From the NCBI GenBank assembly GCA_028698975.1, contig JAQVVK010000147.1, positions 1 through 5,165 on the forward strand: a stretch of DNA of 5,165 nucleotides. The letters run 5' to 3'. The position numbers and the translations under genes are program-made. This DNA is from Victivallaceae bacterium. GTDB taxonomy: Bacteria; Verrucomicrobiota; Lentisphaeria; Victivallales; Victivallaceae. The notes beneath the pieces were generated by a model. The model searched no databases, was not told where the DNA came from, and worked only from the letters and a program-made list of their open reading frames with translations. This document shows positions 1 to 5,165 of this stretch, piece after piece (position 1 is the stretch's first letter; every line of letters starts with the position of its first letter).

Positions 1-504
1 CCGGCCATCGGGCGCGCGGTGCAGGAGGAGGTCGACCGGAGCGGCGGAGAGATCGATTCCAAGCGTCTGCTTGAGATCTTCACCGCCCGTTTCGTCAACA
101 GCGAGGGCATTTTCCGCATGACCGATTATCAGCGGGCTTCGGCCGGCGAGCGATCGGGCGCGTCGTTTGTGTGGCACATCGGCGACAAAAAATACGAACT
201 TGTGGGGCAGGGCAACGGGCCGTTGTCGGCGGTGGTGCACGCGCTCAAGAGTTCGGGGCTGATGCCGTTTTTTAAGTTGGAGGATTTTTCGGAGCGTTCG
301 CTCGGCAAGGACGCCGATGCCCGCGCCATGGCTTTTGTCGGTCTGCGTTACAGCGAAGACCCGAATTGTTCGGCACTGATCTACGGTGCCGGAGAGCATT
401 CCAACATCGACCGGGCCGCTATCGCCGCGCTGGTAAGCGCGATGAACCGGGCACATGCGGCCGGCGTATTTAATCTCCCGGAAAAGGAAAATTTCGTAAA
501 ATGA
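1..504 (+). CDS. leuA: 2-isopropylmalate synthase, C-terminal regulatory domain (5'-truncated by window)
   Basis: This frame is open from base 1, so the gene begins upstream; 167 residues and the TGA stop are visible. The visible part matches the C-terminal allosteric/dimerisation domain of LeuA, the enzyme that condenses acetyl-CoA with 2-oxoisovalerate in the first committed step of leucine synthesis, in the cytoplasm. Signs are the lead-in VQEEVDRSGGEI followed by LLEIFTARFV, the glycine-rich GQGNGPLSAVVHALK segment (compare GNGPI-A-AL in the family), the ADARAMAFVGL stretch, and a closing helix NIDRAAIAALVSAMNRA. The order and spacing fit the long 'yeast/actinobacterial type' LeuA better than citramalate or homocitrate synthases, though those share the fold. 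The catalytic TIM barrel is outside the window. In the family this domain binds leucine for feedback inhibition; whether this one does is inferred. The stop overlaps the next gene's ATG by 4 bp. Confidence 0.85.
   Translation, partial: PAIGRAVQEEVDRSGGEIDSKRLLEIFTARFVNSEGIFRMTDYQRASAGERSGASFVWHIGDKKYELVGQGNGPLSAVVHALKSSGLMPFFKLEDFSERSLGKDADARAMAFVGLRYSEDPNCSALIYGAGEHSNIDRAAIAALVSAMNRAHAAGVFNLPEKENFVK
484..488 (+). promoter_or_regulatory. Weak Shine-Dalgarno for the carboxypeptidase gene
   Basis: AAGGA lies inside the end of leuA, 12 nt before the ATG at 501. The spacing is longer than ideal, so initiation probably relies partly on ribosomes terminating at the overlapping leuA stop (ATGA, 501-504). 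Confidence 0.45.
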
Positions 505-1580
505 ACGAGATTTCGCGTTCGCGTTTCAAGTTTTTTGCCATTGTGCTGATCGTCATTTTGGGGTTGCATGCGGCGGTGATCGGTTTCTTTGTGCTGCGTC
601 ACCGGCCGTCGGCCGAAGCGTCTGGCGCAAATCCGCCGGAGGCGGTCGAAGTGGTCGAAGCCGGCGGTGCGGCGGCTCCGGGCGGCGCCGCCGCGGTCGC
701 TCCGGTGAAACCGGCCACGGTTTATCGCGACCTTGAAGCCGATCCCAATGCGGGCAAGCCGTTTATTTTCGCCGGGACACTGCGCAAACTGCCGGGCAAG
801 GTTACCATGAACGGCAAGCTGTCGCCGCGCTCGGGCATCATCGTCGATACGGCGACACGCCACGTCTTGTGGGCAAAGGACGAGCATAAGCGGGTGCCGG
901 TCGCGTCGATGGTCAAAATGATGACCATGCTCCTGACGATGGAGAAACTTGAAAGCAATCCGGCGATCGGTTTTGATTCGGATGTGCCGATCACCCGGGC
1001 GGCAATGTCGGTGCCGCGTACCGGCGTGGCGTTTCTGGTGCCGGGGGAGAAGTTCACGGTGCGCGAAATGCTTTCGCTTCTGGCGGTCAAGAGTGCCAAC
1101 GACGCGGCTACGCAAATGGGAGAGTTTGTCGGCGGCTCGGTGTCGAACTTTGTCGCCATGATGAATGAACGGGCGGTACAGCTGGGTCTTAAAGACTCGG
1201 TGTTTGTCAGCCCCTGCGGTCTGCGCGACAAGACGCGCGGCAATTCGCTGTCGAGCGCGCATGACATGGCCATGCTGGGTGAACAGCTTCTCAAGTACCC
1301 CGACATCATGCACATGTGCGTACTGCGCACTTTCTCAATACGGGAGGGCGCAAAGAAATCGACTTTTAACAACACCAATAAACTCATCACCAGTGAGATA
1401 TGCCCCGGCATCGACGGGCTGAAAACCGGATTCACCAACGACGCCGGTTTTTGTATCACGTTCAGTGCAAACCGCAAAGGGCGGCGTATCGTCGGTTGTG
1501 TCACCGGCTTCAAGTCGCGGCGCGACCGCGACAATTTTTGCCGCTTTCTCATCAACTGGGCTTACGAGTCGGTAAAATAG
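501..1580 (+). CDS. Serine-type D-Ala-D-Ala carboxypeptidase (peptidase S11, penicillin-binding protein 5/6-like)
   Basis: The 359-residue protein carries all three active-site motifs of low-molecular-weight penicillin-binding proteins in the right order: SxxK as SMVK (nucleophile S136, K139), SxN as SAN (198-200) and KTG (308-310). Family signatures SPCGL (237-241) and NNTNKL (290-295) are also present. Such enzymes remove the terminal D-Ala from peptidoglycan stem pentapeptides and so limit cross-linking. Residues about 11-31 form one hydrophobic segment after a basic N-terminus, with no clear cleavage site, so it is probably a signal anchor placing the catalytic domain in the periplasm. 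A Pro/Ala/Gly/Glu-rich linker follows (about 36-72). Only about 50 residues follow KTG, so the C-terminal beta domain and amphipathic anchor of E. coli PBP5 are absent. An endopeptidase of the same S11 family (PBP7/PbpG type) is the main alternative. Its start overlaps the leuA stop, and the next gene starts 1 bp after its TAG. Confidence 0.9.
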   Translation: MNEISRSRFKFFAIVLIVILGLHAAVIGFFVLRHRPSAEASGANPPEAVEVVEAGGAAAPGGAAAVAPVKPATVYRDLEADPNAGKPFIFAGTLRKLPGKVTMNGKLSPRSGIIVDTATRHVLWAKDEHKRVPVASMVKMMTMLLTMEKLESNPAIGFDSDVPITRAAMSVPRTGVAFLVPGEKFTVREMLSLLAVKSANDAATQMGEFVGGSVSNFVAMMNERAVQLGLKDSVFVSPCGLRDKTRGNSLSSAHDMAMLGEQLLKYPDIMHMCVLRTFSIREGAKKSTFNNTNKLITSEICPGIDGLKTGFTNDAGFCITFSANRKGRRIVGCVTGFKSRRDRDNFCRFLINWAYESVK

Positions 1581-1581
1581 C

Positions 1582-2073
1582 GTGGCCGGGCGTATTGTAA
1601 TTGTCTTGGATCGGTTGCGCAGTGCCTACAACACCGGCAATATTTTTCGTATTGCCGAGGCGGTGGGCGCGGCGGAGATCATCGCCTGCGGCTACACCCC
1701 GGCTCCCCCGCACCCCAAGCTCGCCCGCACCGCAATGGGTGCCGACGCTTTGGTGCCGTGCCGGGTCATGCCCGACGCGGCAACCGCGATCCGTCAGCTT
1801 CGCAAAGAGGGAGTGCGGATGGTGTTGGCGGCCGAATATGCTCCCGGAAGCGTTTCCGCCTGGGAGAAAAAATACGAATTCCCGCTGGCCATAGTGTTTG
1901 GCAACGAGGCGCTTGGAGTGTCAAAAGAAGCTCTCGACGAGGTTGACGGTCTGGTTTCCCTGCCGATGTTGGGCCGCAAGAGTTCGATCAACGTCGGCAA
2001 CGCCGCAGCCGCCATCATGTACGGGGTGATCGCCGGCAGCGACGATCACCGGGGCGGCAGCACCATATCCTGA
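1582..2073 (+). CDS. SpoU/TrmH-family RNA 2'-O-ribose methyltransferase, catalytic domain only
   Basis: This 163-residue protein has the three SPOUT-class motifs: motif 1 as NTGNIFR (17-23), with the conserved Asn and Arg that act in ribose methylation; motif 2 as FGNEALGVS (106-114); and motif 3 as LPMLGRKSSINVGNAAAA (127-144), which forms the knotted S-adenosylmethionine site. It should therefore methylate a ribose 2'-OH in tRNA or rRNA. The target (for example tRNA G18, tRNA position 34 or 23S rRNA) cannot be read from sequence. There is no N-terminal substrate-binding domain, so the length is near that of minimal TrmL-like proteins. The GTG start is chosen because it is 1 bp after the preceding stop, homology begins almost at once (IVIVLDRLRSAYNTGN), and no other suitable start precedes motif 1. 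No good Shine-Dalgarno is visible, consistent with translational coupling. The last 9 codons and the stop overlap the opposing glycosyltransferase gene by 28 bp. Confidence 0.88.
   Translation: MAGRIVIVLDRLRSAYNTGNIFRIAEAVGAAEIIACGYTPAPPHPKLARTAMGADALVPCRVMPDAATAIRQLRKEGVRMVLAAEYAPGSVSAWEKKYEFPLAIVFGNEALGVSKEALDEVDGLVSLPMLGRKSSINVGNAAAAIMYGVIAGSDDHRGGSTIS
2025..2050. other. Inverted repeat / hairpin at the convergent gene junction
   Basis: GGTGATCG (2025-2032) and CGATCACC (2043-2050) are perfect 8-bp inverted repeats separated by 10 nt. After one C/A mismatch, C34-G41 and G35-C40 (20xx numbering) can also pair, leaving a GCAG loop. The element lies where the methyltransferase and glycosyltransferase genes overlap, and the glycosyltransferase stop codon (2046-2048) is inside one arm. 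No run of T follows on either strand, so it is not a canonical intrinsic terminator. It may be a weak terminator, an RNA 3'-end stabiliser, or chance structure in overlapping GC-rich codons. Confidence 0.4.
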
Positions 2074-3002
2074 ATGGCGTTCAGCGCGCCGCGCCCGAAA
2101 CGGCGATAGTCGCCGCTTTGCCACAACCCGATGGCCGCGGTAAGCCGCGCCGGAAATCCCAGTCGGCCCAGAGCGGCTCGTTTTTCAGCAAAAGCCAGCC
2201 TTTCCAGCAGCAGCACGGCGGTTTCGTCGTCAACTTCGCCGCGCAGACGCTCGTCGGCAAAACGGAAAAAGTCAAGATTCCACTGTGCGGCGCAAGCGCG
2301 GCGCGAATCCAGCAGGCGGGCGATCATTCCCTGCCGGTCGGGGCGCGACAAATTGTCGGCATGCTGGCGAAACAATGTGAGTTTATCGTCAATGATGCTC
2401 CACTTGGAGGTCATCGCCACCGCAAGGCCGATCCAACTGTCATGACTGTTGGCCAAGGGTGGAAACGGCAGAAGCAGCGATTTAAGCTCCGCCCGGAACG
2501 CCATGTCGTGACCCGCCGGGAGTACGCGGCGTAAGAAGAGTTCGCGCTGTGCGGACGGGTTGGCCTCCATGCGCCGCAATTCGTTGGCTTTGAAGTCGCG
2601 GGTAGACCAGTGCGAACCCCCGATCGGAGTGAGTTCGGCGTCGACCAGCAGACTGTCGCTGAAAACACCGCCGCCGTCGCGCAGGGCGGCCGAGAAGCGG
2701 GCAATTTTGTCCGGGCGCCAGACATCGTCCTCGTCGGCCAAAAATATCAGGTCTCCGGTGCACAAGGTCACCGCCTTCTCAAAATTTGCGCTGACTCCCA
2801 ACCGTTCTTTGTTGCGAAAATAACGCACGATGCCGGGGTAATCGACAATGTATGTCGAGGCGGCTTCCAGAGTGGCTTCGTCGGGTGAATCGTCGCAGAG
2901 CACGATTTCATCGGGCGGCGTGCTCTGTTCAAGAATCGACGCCAAGGCTTCGCCGATGAATTTTTCTCCGCGGTACAGGGCTATTGCGACCGAGATTTTC
3001 AT
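2046..3002 (-). CDS. Family 2 glycosyltransferase (GT-A fold, rhamnosyltransferase-like)
   Basis: The 318-residue protein opens with the GT2 start MKISVAIALYRGEKFIGEALASIL and continues with a nucleotide-binding strand, DEIVLCDDS (31-39). The metal/sugar-nucleotide site is LADEDDVW (88-95), the counterpart of the S-DQDD-W motif of rhamnosyltransferase-like members. SHDSWIG (186-192) and FRQHADNLS (211-219) match later conserved stretches of that subgroup. The rest, from about 225, is a helical tail with no assigned domain. There is no signal peptide or membrane segment, so it should act on the cytoplasmic side, moving a sugar from a nucleotide-sugar to a cell-surface glycan or lipid-linked acceptor; donor and acceptor are unknown. 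The ATG at 3002 is supported by a strong AAGGAG 5 nt upstream. It stands alone on its strand within this window, overlapping the methyltransferase by 28 bp at its 3' end and divergent from the glycosidase at its 5' end. Confidence 0.88.
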   Translation of the reverse strand: MKISVAIALYRGEKFIGEALASILEQSTPPDEIVLCDDSPDEATLEAASTYIVDYPGIVRYFRNKERLGVSANFEKAVTLCTGDLIFLADEDDVWRPDKIARFSAALRDGGGVFSDSLLVDAELTPIGGSHWSTRDFKANELRRMEANPSAQRELFLRRVLPAGHDMAFRAELKSLLLPFPPLANSHDSWIGLAVAMTSKWSIIDDKLTLFRQHADNLSRPDRQGMIARLLDSRRACAAQWNLDFFRFADERLRGEVDDETAVLLLERLAFAEKRAALGRLGFPARLTAAIGLWQSGDYRRFGRGALNAIQDMVLPPR

Positions 3003-3007
3003 ATTTT

Positions 3008-3013
3008 CTCCTT
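3008..3013 (-). promoter_or_regulatory. Strong Shine-Dalgarno of the glycosyltransferase
   Basis: On the minus strand AAGGAG sits 5 nt before the ATG (3002-3000). It is the best ribosome-binding site in the window, fixes the start of the glycosyltransferase and suggests independent initiation rather than coupling. Confidence 0.8.
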
Positions 3014-3022
3014 ATATGGATT

Positions 3023-3051
3023 AAAATAACTCAACACCGCCTTCCTTTCAA
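3023..3051 (-). promoter_or_regulatory. Candidate sigma70-type promoter for the glycosyltransferase
   Basis: On the minus strand a TTGAAA (3051-3046, 5 of 6 to the -35 consensus) is separated by exactly 17 bp from TATTTT (3028-3023, 4 of 6 to the -10 consensus). The expected start site lies around 3015-3017, leaving a very short leader just long enough for the ribosome-binding site. The -10 match is modest, so this is a candidate only. Confidence 0.4.
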
Positions 3052-3088
3052 GTCTCCGCATCAAGAAAACGAAATTGACCTAATGAAA

Positions 3089-3105
3089 CTTTTTTCTAAA
3101 AAAAG
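3089..3105 (+). promoter_or_regulatory. A/T tract in UP-element position, also a 7-bp inverted repeat
   Basis: CTTTTTT (3089-3095) and AAAAAAG (3099-3105) are inverted repeats around a 3-nt centre and end just before the -35 box. Relative to a start near 3142 the tract spans roughly -53 to -37, the place where A/T-rich UP elements contact the RNA polymerase alpha subunit. It lies outside any supported gene. Confidence 0.4.
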
Positions 3106-3107
3106 GC

Positions 3108-3135
3108 TTGAAATAAAAAAAACACATGTTATAGT
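3108..3135 (+). promoter_or_regulatory. Sigma70-type promoter with extended -10, driving the glycoside hydrolase
   Basis: TTGAAA (3108-3113, 5 of 6 to consensus) and TATAGT (3130-3135, 5 of 6) are separated by 16 bp, and TG at 3127-3128 one base before the hexamer makes an extended -10 (TGtTATAGT). The expected start site is around 3141-3143, giving a leader of about 45 nt before the ATG at 3187. It sits in the AT-rich divergent intergenic region, faces the glycoside hydrolase, and its -10 overlaps the palindrome at 3134-3148. Confidence 0.65.
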
Positions 3136-3148
3136 ATCAAAAAGATAC
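3134..3148. promoter_or_regulatory. Palindromic operator candidate GTATC-AAAAA-GATAC
   Basis: A perfect 5-bp inverted repeat with a 5-bp centre (15 bp in all) begins inside the -10 hexamer and covers the predicted start site. A dimeric repressor bound here would block polymerase, the usual arrangement for sugar-responsive regulators such as GntR or LacI types. The regulator family cannot be told from the site alone and no regulator gene is in the window. A lone GATAC half-site recurs at 3189-3193 over the start codon. A 5-bp arm in AT-rich DNA could arise by chance; its position is what makes it credible. Confidence 0.45.
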
Positions 3149-3186
3149 CAAACGACAATAAAAATCAAAGAAGAAGCGAAAGCCTT

Positions 3187-5165
3187 ATGATACGATCCAA
3201 GTTATACGGGCTTCTGGAATCGGAAGCCCCTGAATTTCGGGCTGCGCCGTTTTGGGCGTGGAATGGTGAACTTACCGAGCCGGAGCTGCGGCGTCAGATT
3301 CGTGATATGCACCGGATGGGGTTTGGCGGCTTCTTTATGCATTCGCGGGTCGGTCTGCGCACGCCTTATCTGTCCAAGGCGTGGTTCGACGCCATCAAGG
3401 TGTGTGTCGACGAGGCCGAAAAAAACAATATGAAAGCGTGGCTGTTTGACGAAGATCGTTGGCCGAGCGGTACTTGCGGCGGAGAAGTCACTCGCGATCT
3501 TCGCTATGCCCTGCAGGGGCTTGATTATAAGCTCTCCAACCGGATCACTCCGCCTGCCGCCAACTCCATCGGCCGGTACGCGGCCGCCATGCGAAACGGC
3601 GAGGTGTTTTCGTGCCGGTTGTTGAACGACCGCGATGAATTGCGGCCCGGAGAGAAGTTTCTGCACATTTTCCGGGTTTTTGACGATACTTTCGACAATG
3701 ACAATAATATGGCTCCGATGGTCGATACCATGAACCCGGAAGCGATCCGGCGTTTCATCGAGTTGACCCATGAGAAATATGCCCGGGAGGTCGGCGACGA
3801 TTTCGGCTCCCGTATTCCCGGCATTTTTACCGACGAACCGCGTTATTTCATCTTTTGCCACTCGAAATCGCCGTGGACGACCGCTTTCCCGGAGAAGTTC
3901 AAGGAAAAATACGGCTACGACCTGCTGCCGCGCCTGCCGGAACTGTTCTTTCTGATCGGCGGAGAGGCGGTTTCCAAGCTGCGGTTGGATTTTTACAATC
4001 TGGCCAGCGAACTCTTTTGCAACGCCTTTGCCAAACAAGTCGGCGAGTGGTGCGGCAAACATCATCTCGCTTTGACCGGACACGCTCTGGGCGAAGAAGA
4101 TCTGCTTGCCCAGCGCGATTGCATCGGCTCGGCAATGCGCTTTTATGAGCACCAGCAGCAGCCCGGCATCGACGTGCTTACCGAGCACTGGAATGCGTTT
4201 GACGCACCGATACAGTGTTCATCCGTGGCACGCCAGATGGGGCGCAAGCACTGTTTGAGCGAAATGTATGCCGGGCTCAACTGGGAAACCCGTTTCGAAG
4301 CCATCAAGGCGGTCGCCGAATGGCAGGCCGCGCTCGGTATTGACACCAGATGCCCGCATCTTGCGCTGTACTCGATGGACGGCGAAGCCAAACGCGACTT
4401 CCCGCCGAGTTTTCTTTCTCAGGCTCCGTGGTTCAAAGAGTACAAGATGGTCGAGGATCACTTTGCCCGGCTGCATACCGTGTGGTCTTGGGGCAAGTCG
4501 GTTCGCGAAACTCTGGTCATCCATCCCTTGGAGTCGGTGTTTTTTTACAAGCCGCCCTGCCGCATGAAAAAGGAAAAAACGGTAAACCGCGGAGGCCTTT
4601 TTGTCTATACCGGCCGCGAAAAACAAAACGAACAACAGCGCATGATCGGCGTGCGCAACCTGCTGCTCAGTCAGCATATTGCGTTTGACTACGGCGACGA
4701 AGATATGATGAGCCGTATGGGTTCGCTTTGCGATGGCCGGCTTCGCGTGGGCGAAATCGCCTACCGTCAGGTGGTCATACCGAAGATCCGCACGATCCGC
4801 GCCTCGACGCTGAAACTCCTTAACGGCTTTGCCGACAACGGCGGCCGCGTCTATTATCTGGGTGATGCGCCGGAATATGTCGACGGAGAAAAATCCGGGT
4901 TTGCCCGTGACAGCTATAAACGTTTTATCCCGCTCGACCCGCGCCATGTCGAGGTGCTCAATCAGAAATTGCCGCCTCCGGTGTCGGTCTGCCGGGTCAA
5001 CGGCAACCGCGAAGTGGGCGAGCTGCTCTGCGATGTGCATGACGGCGAGGGGTTGACCAGCCTTTATATGGTGAATTTCTCCATGTCGCTGCCCAAGCGC
5101 AACCACGACCAGCCGGCGGTAAGCCTGCGCCGGAAGCGTTTCCCCCGGGTCGAGGTCAAATGGCG
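3187..5165 (+). CDS. GH106-like glycoside hydrolase (alpha-L-rhamnosidase-related), 3'-truncated by window
   Basis: The frame stays open from the ATG at 3187 to the window end: 659 codons with no stop. The N-terminal region carries a strongly patterned block, APFWAWNGELT (20-30), MGFGGFFMHSRVGLRTPYL (44-62) and WLFDEDRWPSGTCGGEV (85-101), which I recognise from large GH106-like proteins. IFTDEPRY (213-220), TGHALGEED (297-305) and SEMYAGLNW (358-366) look like barrel-edge catalytic segments, so E217 and E359 are reasonable acid/base or nucleophile candidates, by inference only. From about 470 a second domain with FDYGDEDMM (500-508) and VVIPKIRTIRASTLKLLNGF (529-548) resembles the flavodoxin-like domain that follows the barrel in related glycosidases. 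No signal peptide or membrane segment is visible, so it appears cytoplasmic and would act on imported oligosaccharides or glycosides. Substrate is uncertain: rhamnose is the family precedent. An in-frame stop at 3109-3111 with no start codon after it excludes a longer N-terminus; the Shine-Dalgarno is weak (AAGAAG, 3170-3175). Confidence 0.75.
   Translation, partial: MIRSKLYGLLESEAPEFRAAPFWAWNGELTEPELRRQIRDMHRMGFGGFFMHSRVGLRTPYLSKAWFDAIKVCVDEAEKNNMKAWLFDEDRWPSGTCGGEVTRDLRYALQGLDYKLSNRITPPAANSIGRYAAAMRNGEVFSCRLLNDRDELRPGEKFLHIFRVFDDTFDNDNNMAPMVDTMNPEAIRRFIELTHEKYAREVGDDFGSRIPGIFTDEPRYFIFCHSKSPWTTAFPEKFKEKYGYDLLPRLPELFFLIGGEAVSKLRLDFYNLASELFCNAFAKQVGEWCGKHHLALTGHALGEEDLLAQRDCIGSAMRFYEHQQQPGIDVLTEHWNAFDAPIQCSSVARQMGRKHCLSEMYAGLNWETRFEAIKAVAEWQAALGIDTRCPHLALYSMDGEAKRDFPPSFLSQAPWFKEYKMVEDHFARLHTVWSWGKSVRETLVIHPLESVFFYKPPCRMKKEKTVNRGGLFVYTGREKQNEQQRMIGVRNLLLSQHIAFDYGDEDMMSRMGSLCDGRLRVGEIAYRQVVIPKIRTIRASTLKLLNGFADNGGRVYYLGDAPEYVDGEKSGFARDSYKRFIPLDPRHVEVLNQKLPPPVSVCRVNGNREVGELLCDVHDGEGLTSLYMVNFSMSLPKRNHDQPAVSLRRKRFPRVEVKW

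Noticed and set aside
681..692. Perfect 12-bp palindrome GGCGGCGCCGCC.
   Set aside because: It falls in the Gly/Ala-rich linker of the carboxypeptidase and is explained by repeated GGC/GCC codons; there is no promoter or terminator context.
381..1313. Minus-strand frame of 310 codons under leuA and the carboxypeptidase.
   Set aside because: The opposite strand carries the complete set of S11 motifs. The minus translation is Arg/His-rich without domains. The 722-1555 minus frame is likewise a shadow.
2118..2534. + strand frame of 138 codons inside the glycosyltransferase.
   Set aside because: It is antisense to conserved GT2 coding sequence, its product has no family features, and no ribosome-binding site precedes it.
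3071..3100. Alternative + strand promoter starting with TTGACC at 3075-3080.
   Set aside because: The nearest A/T-rich hexamer (TCTAAA, 3095-3100) gives only 14-bp spacing and a poor -10 match. The 3108-3135 promoter is much better.
2984..3190. 68-codon + strand frame across the AT-rich intergenic region, whose TGA overlaps the glycosidase ATG (ATGA), with a 35-codon version starting at 3083.
   Set aside because: It is tempting as a coupled leader peptide. However, it begins inside the glycosyltransferase start, has no Shine-Dalgarno at either ATG, is rich in Lys and Ile as expected from chance A-rich codons, and most of it lies upstream of the predicted start site, so it would not be transcribed from that promoter.
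3202..4188. Long minus-strand frame of 328 codons under the glycosidase.
   Set aside because: It is antisense to well-supported GH106-like coding sequence, is rich in His/Arg/Gln/Pro as mirror-frame translations in GC-rich DNA usually are, and shows no recognisable motif. The minus frame at 4219-5106 is rejected for the same reasons.

Overview
The window looks like chromosomal DNA from a GC-rich Gram-negative-type bacterium, most plausibly of the Lentisphaerota / Victivallis kind within the PVC group. That placement is an inference. It rests on the large GH106-like glycosidase, a type I recall as abundant in those genomes, and on the divergence of the housekeeping proteins. A 16S or whole-protein search would be needed to confirm it. 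Five protein genes fill almost the whole window. The only real gap is 184 bp (3003-3186), which is about 30% GC by direct count (56 of 184) and clearly AT-rich against the coding DNA around it.

Left block (1-2073, + strand): the 3' end of a 2-isopropylmalate synthase gene (leuA), a complete membrane-anchored serine D-Ala-D-Ala carboxypeptidase (peptidase S11), and a complete short SpoU/TrmH-class RNA 2'-O-methyltransferase. The first two overlap by 4 bp (ATGA) and the last two are 1 bp apart, so they are very probably one co-transcribed, translationally coupled unit. The functions (leucine synthesis, peptidoglycan trimming, RNA modification) are not obviously related, so this reads as a housekeeping operon rather than a pathway.

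Middle (2046-3002, - strand): a family 2 glycosyltransferase points toward the left block and overlaps the methyltransferase tail-to-tail by 28 bp. A perfect 8-bp inverted repeat with further inner pairing lies exactly on this junction. The glycosyltransferase has its own strong Shine-Dalgarno sequence and a plausible promoter.

Right block (3003-5165): the AT-rich intergenic region separates the glycosyltransferase from a divergent + strand gene for a GH106-like (alpha-L-rhamnosidase-related) glycoside hydrolase that runs off the window end (659 codons visible). The region in front of it contains a convincing sigma70-type promoter (TTGAAA, 16 bp, extended -10 TGtTATAGT), an A/T tract in the UP-element position, and a perfect palindrome GTATC-AAAAA-GATAC that overlaps the -10 box and the expected start site. 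This looks like a repressor operator controlling sugar-degradation genes and is the most interesting signal here. I see no RNA genes, CRISPR, insertion sequences or clear mobile elements, and no evidence for a wholly novel system.
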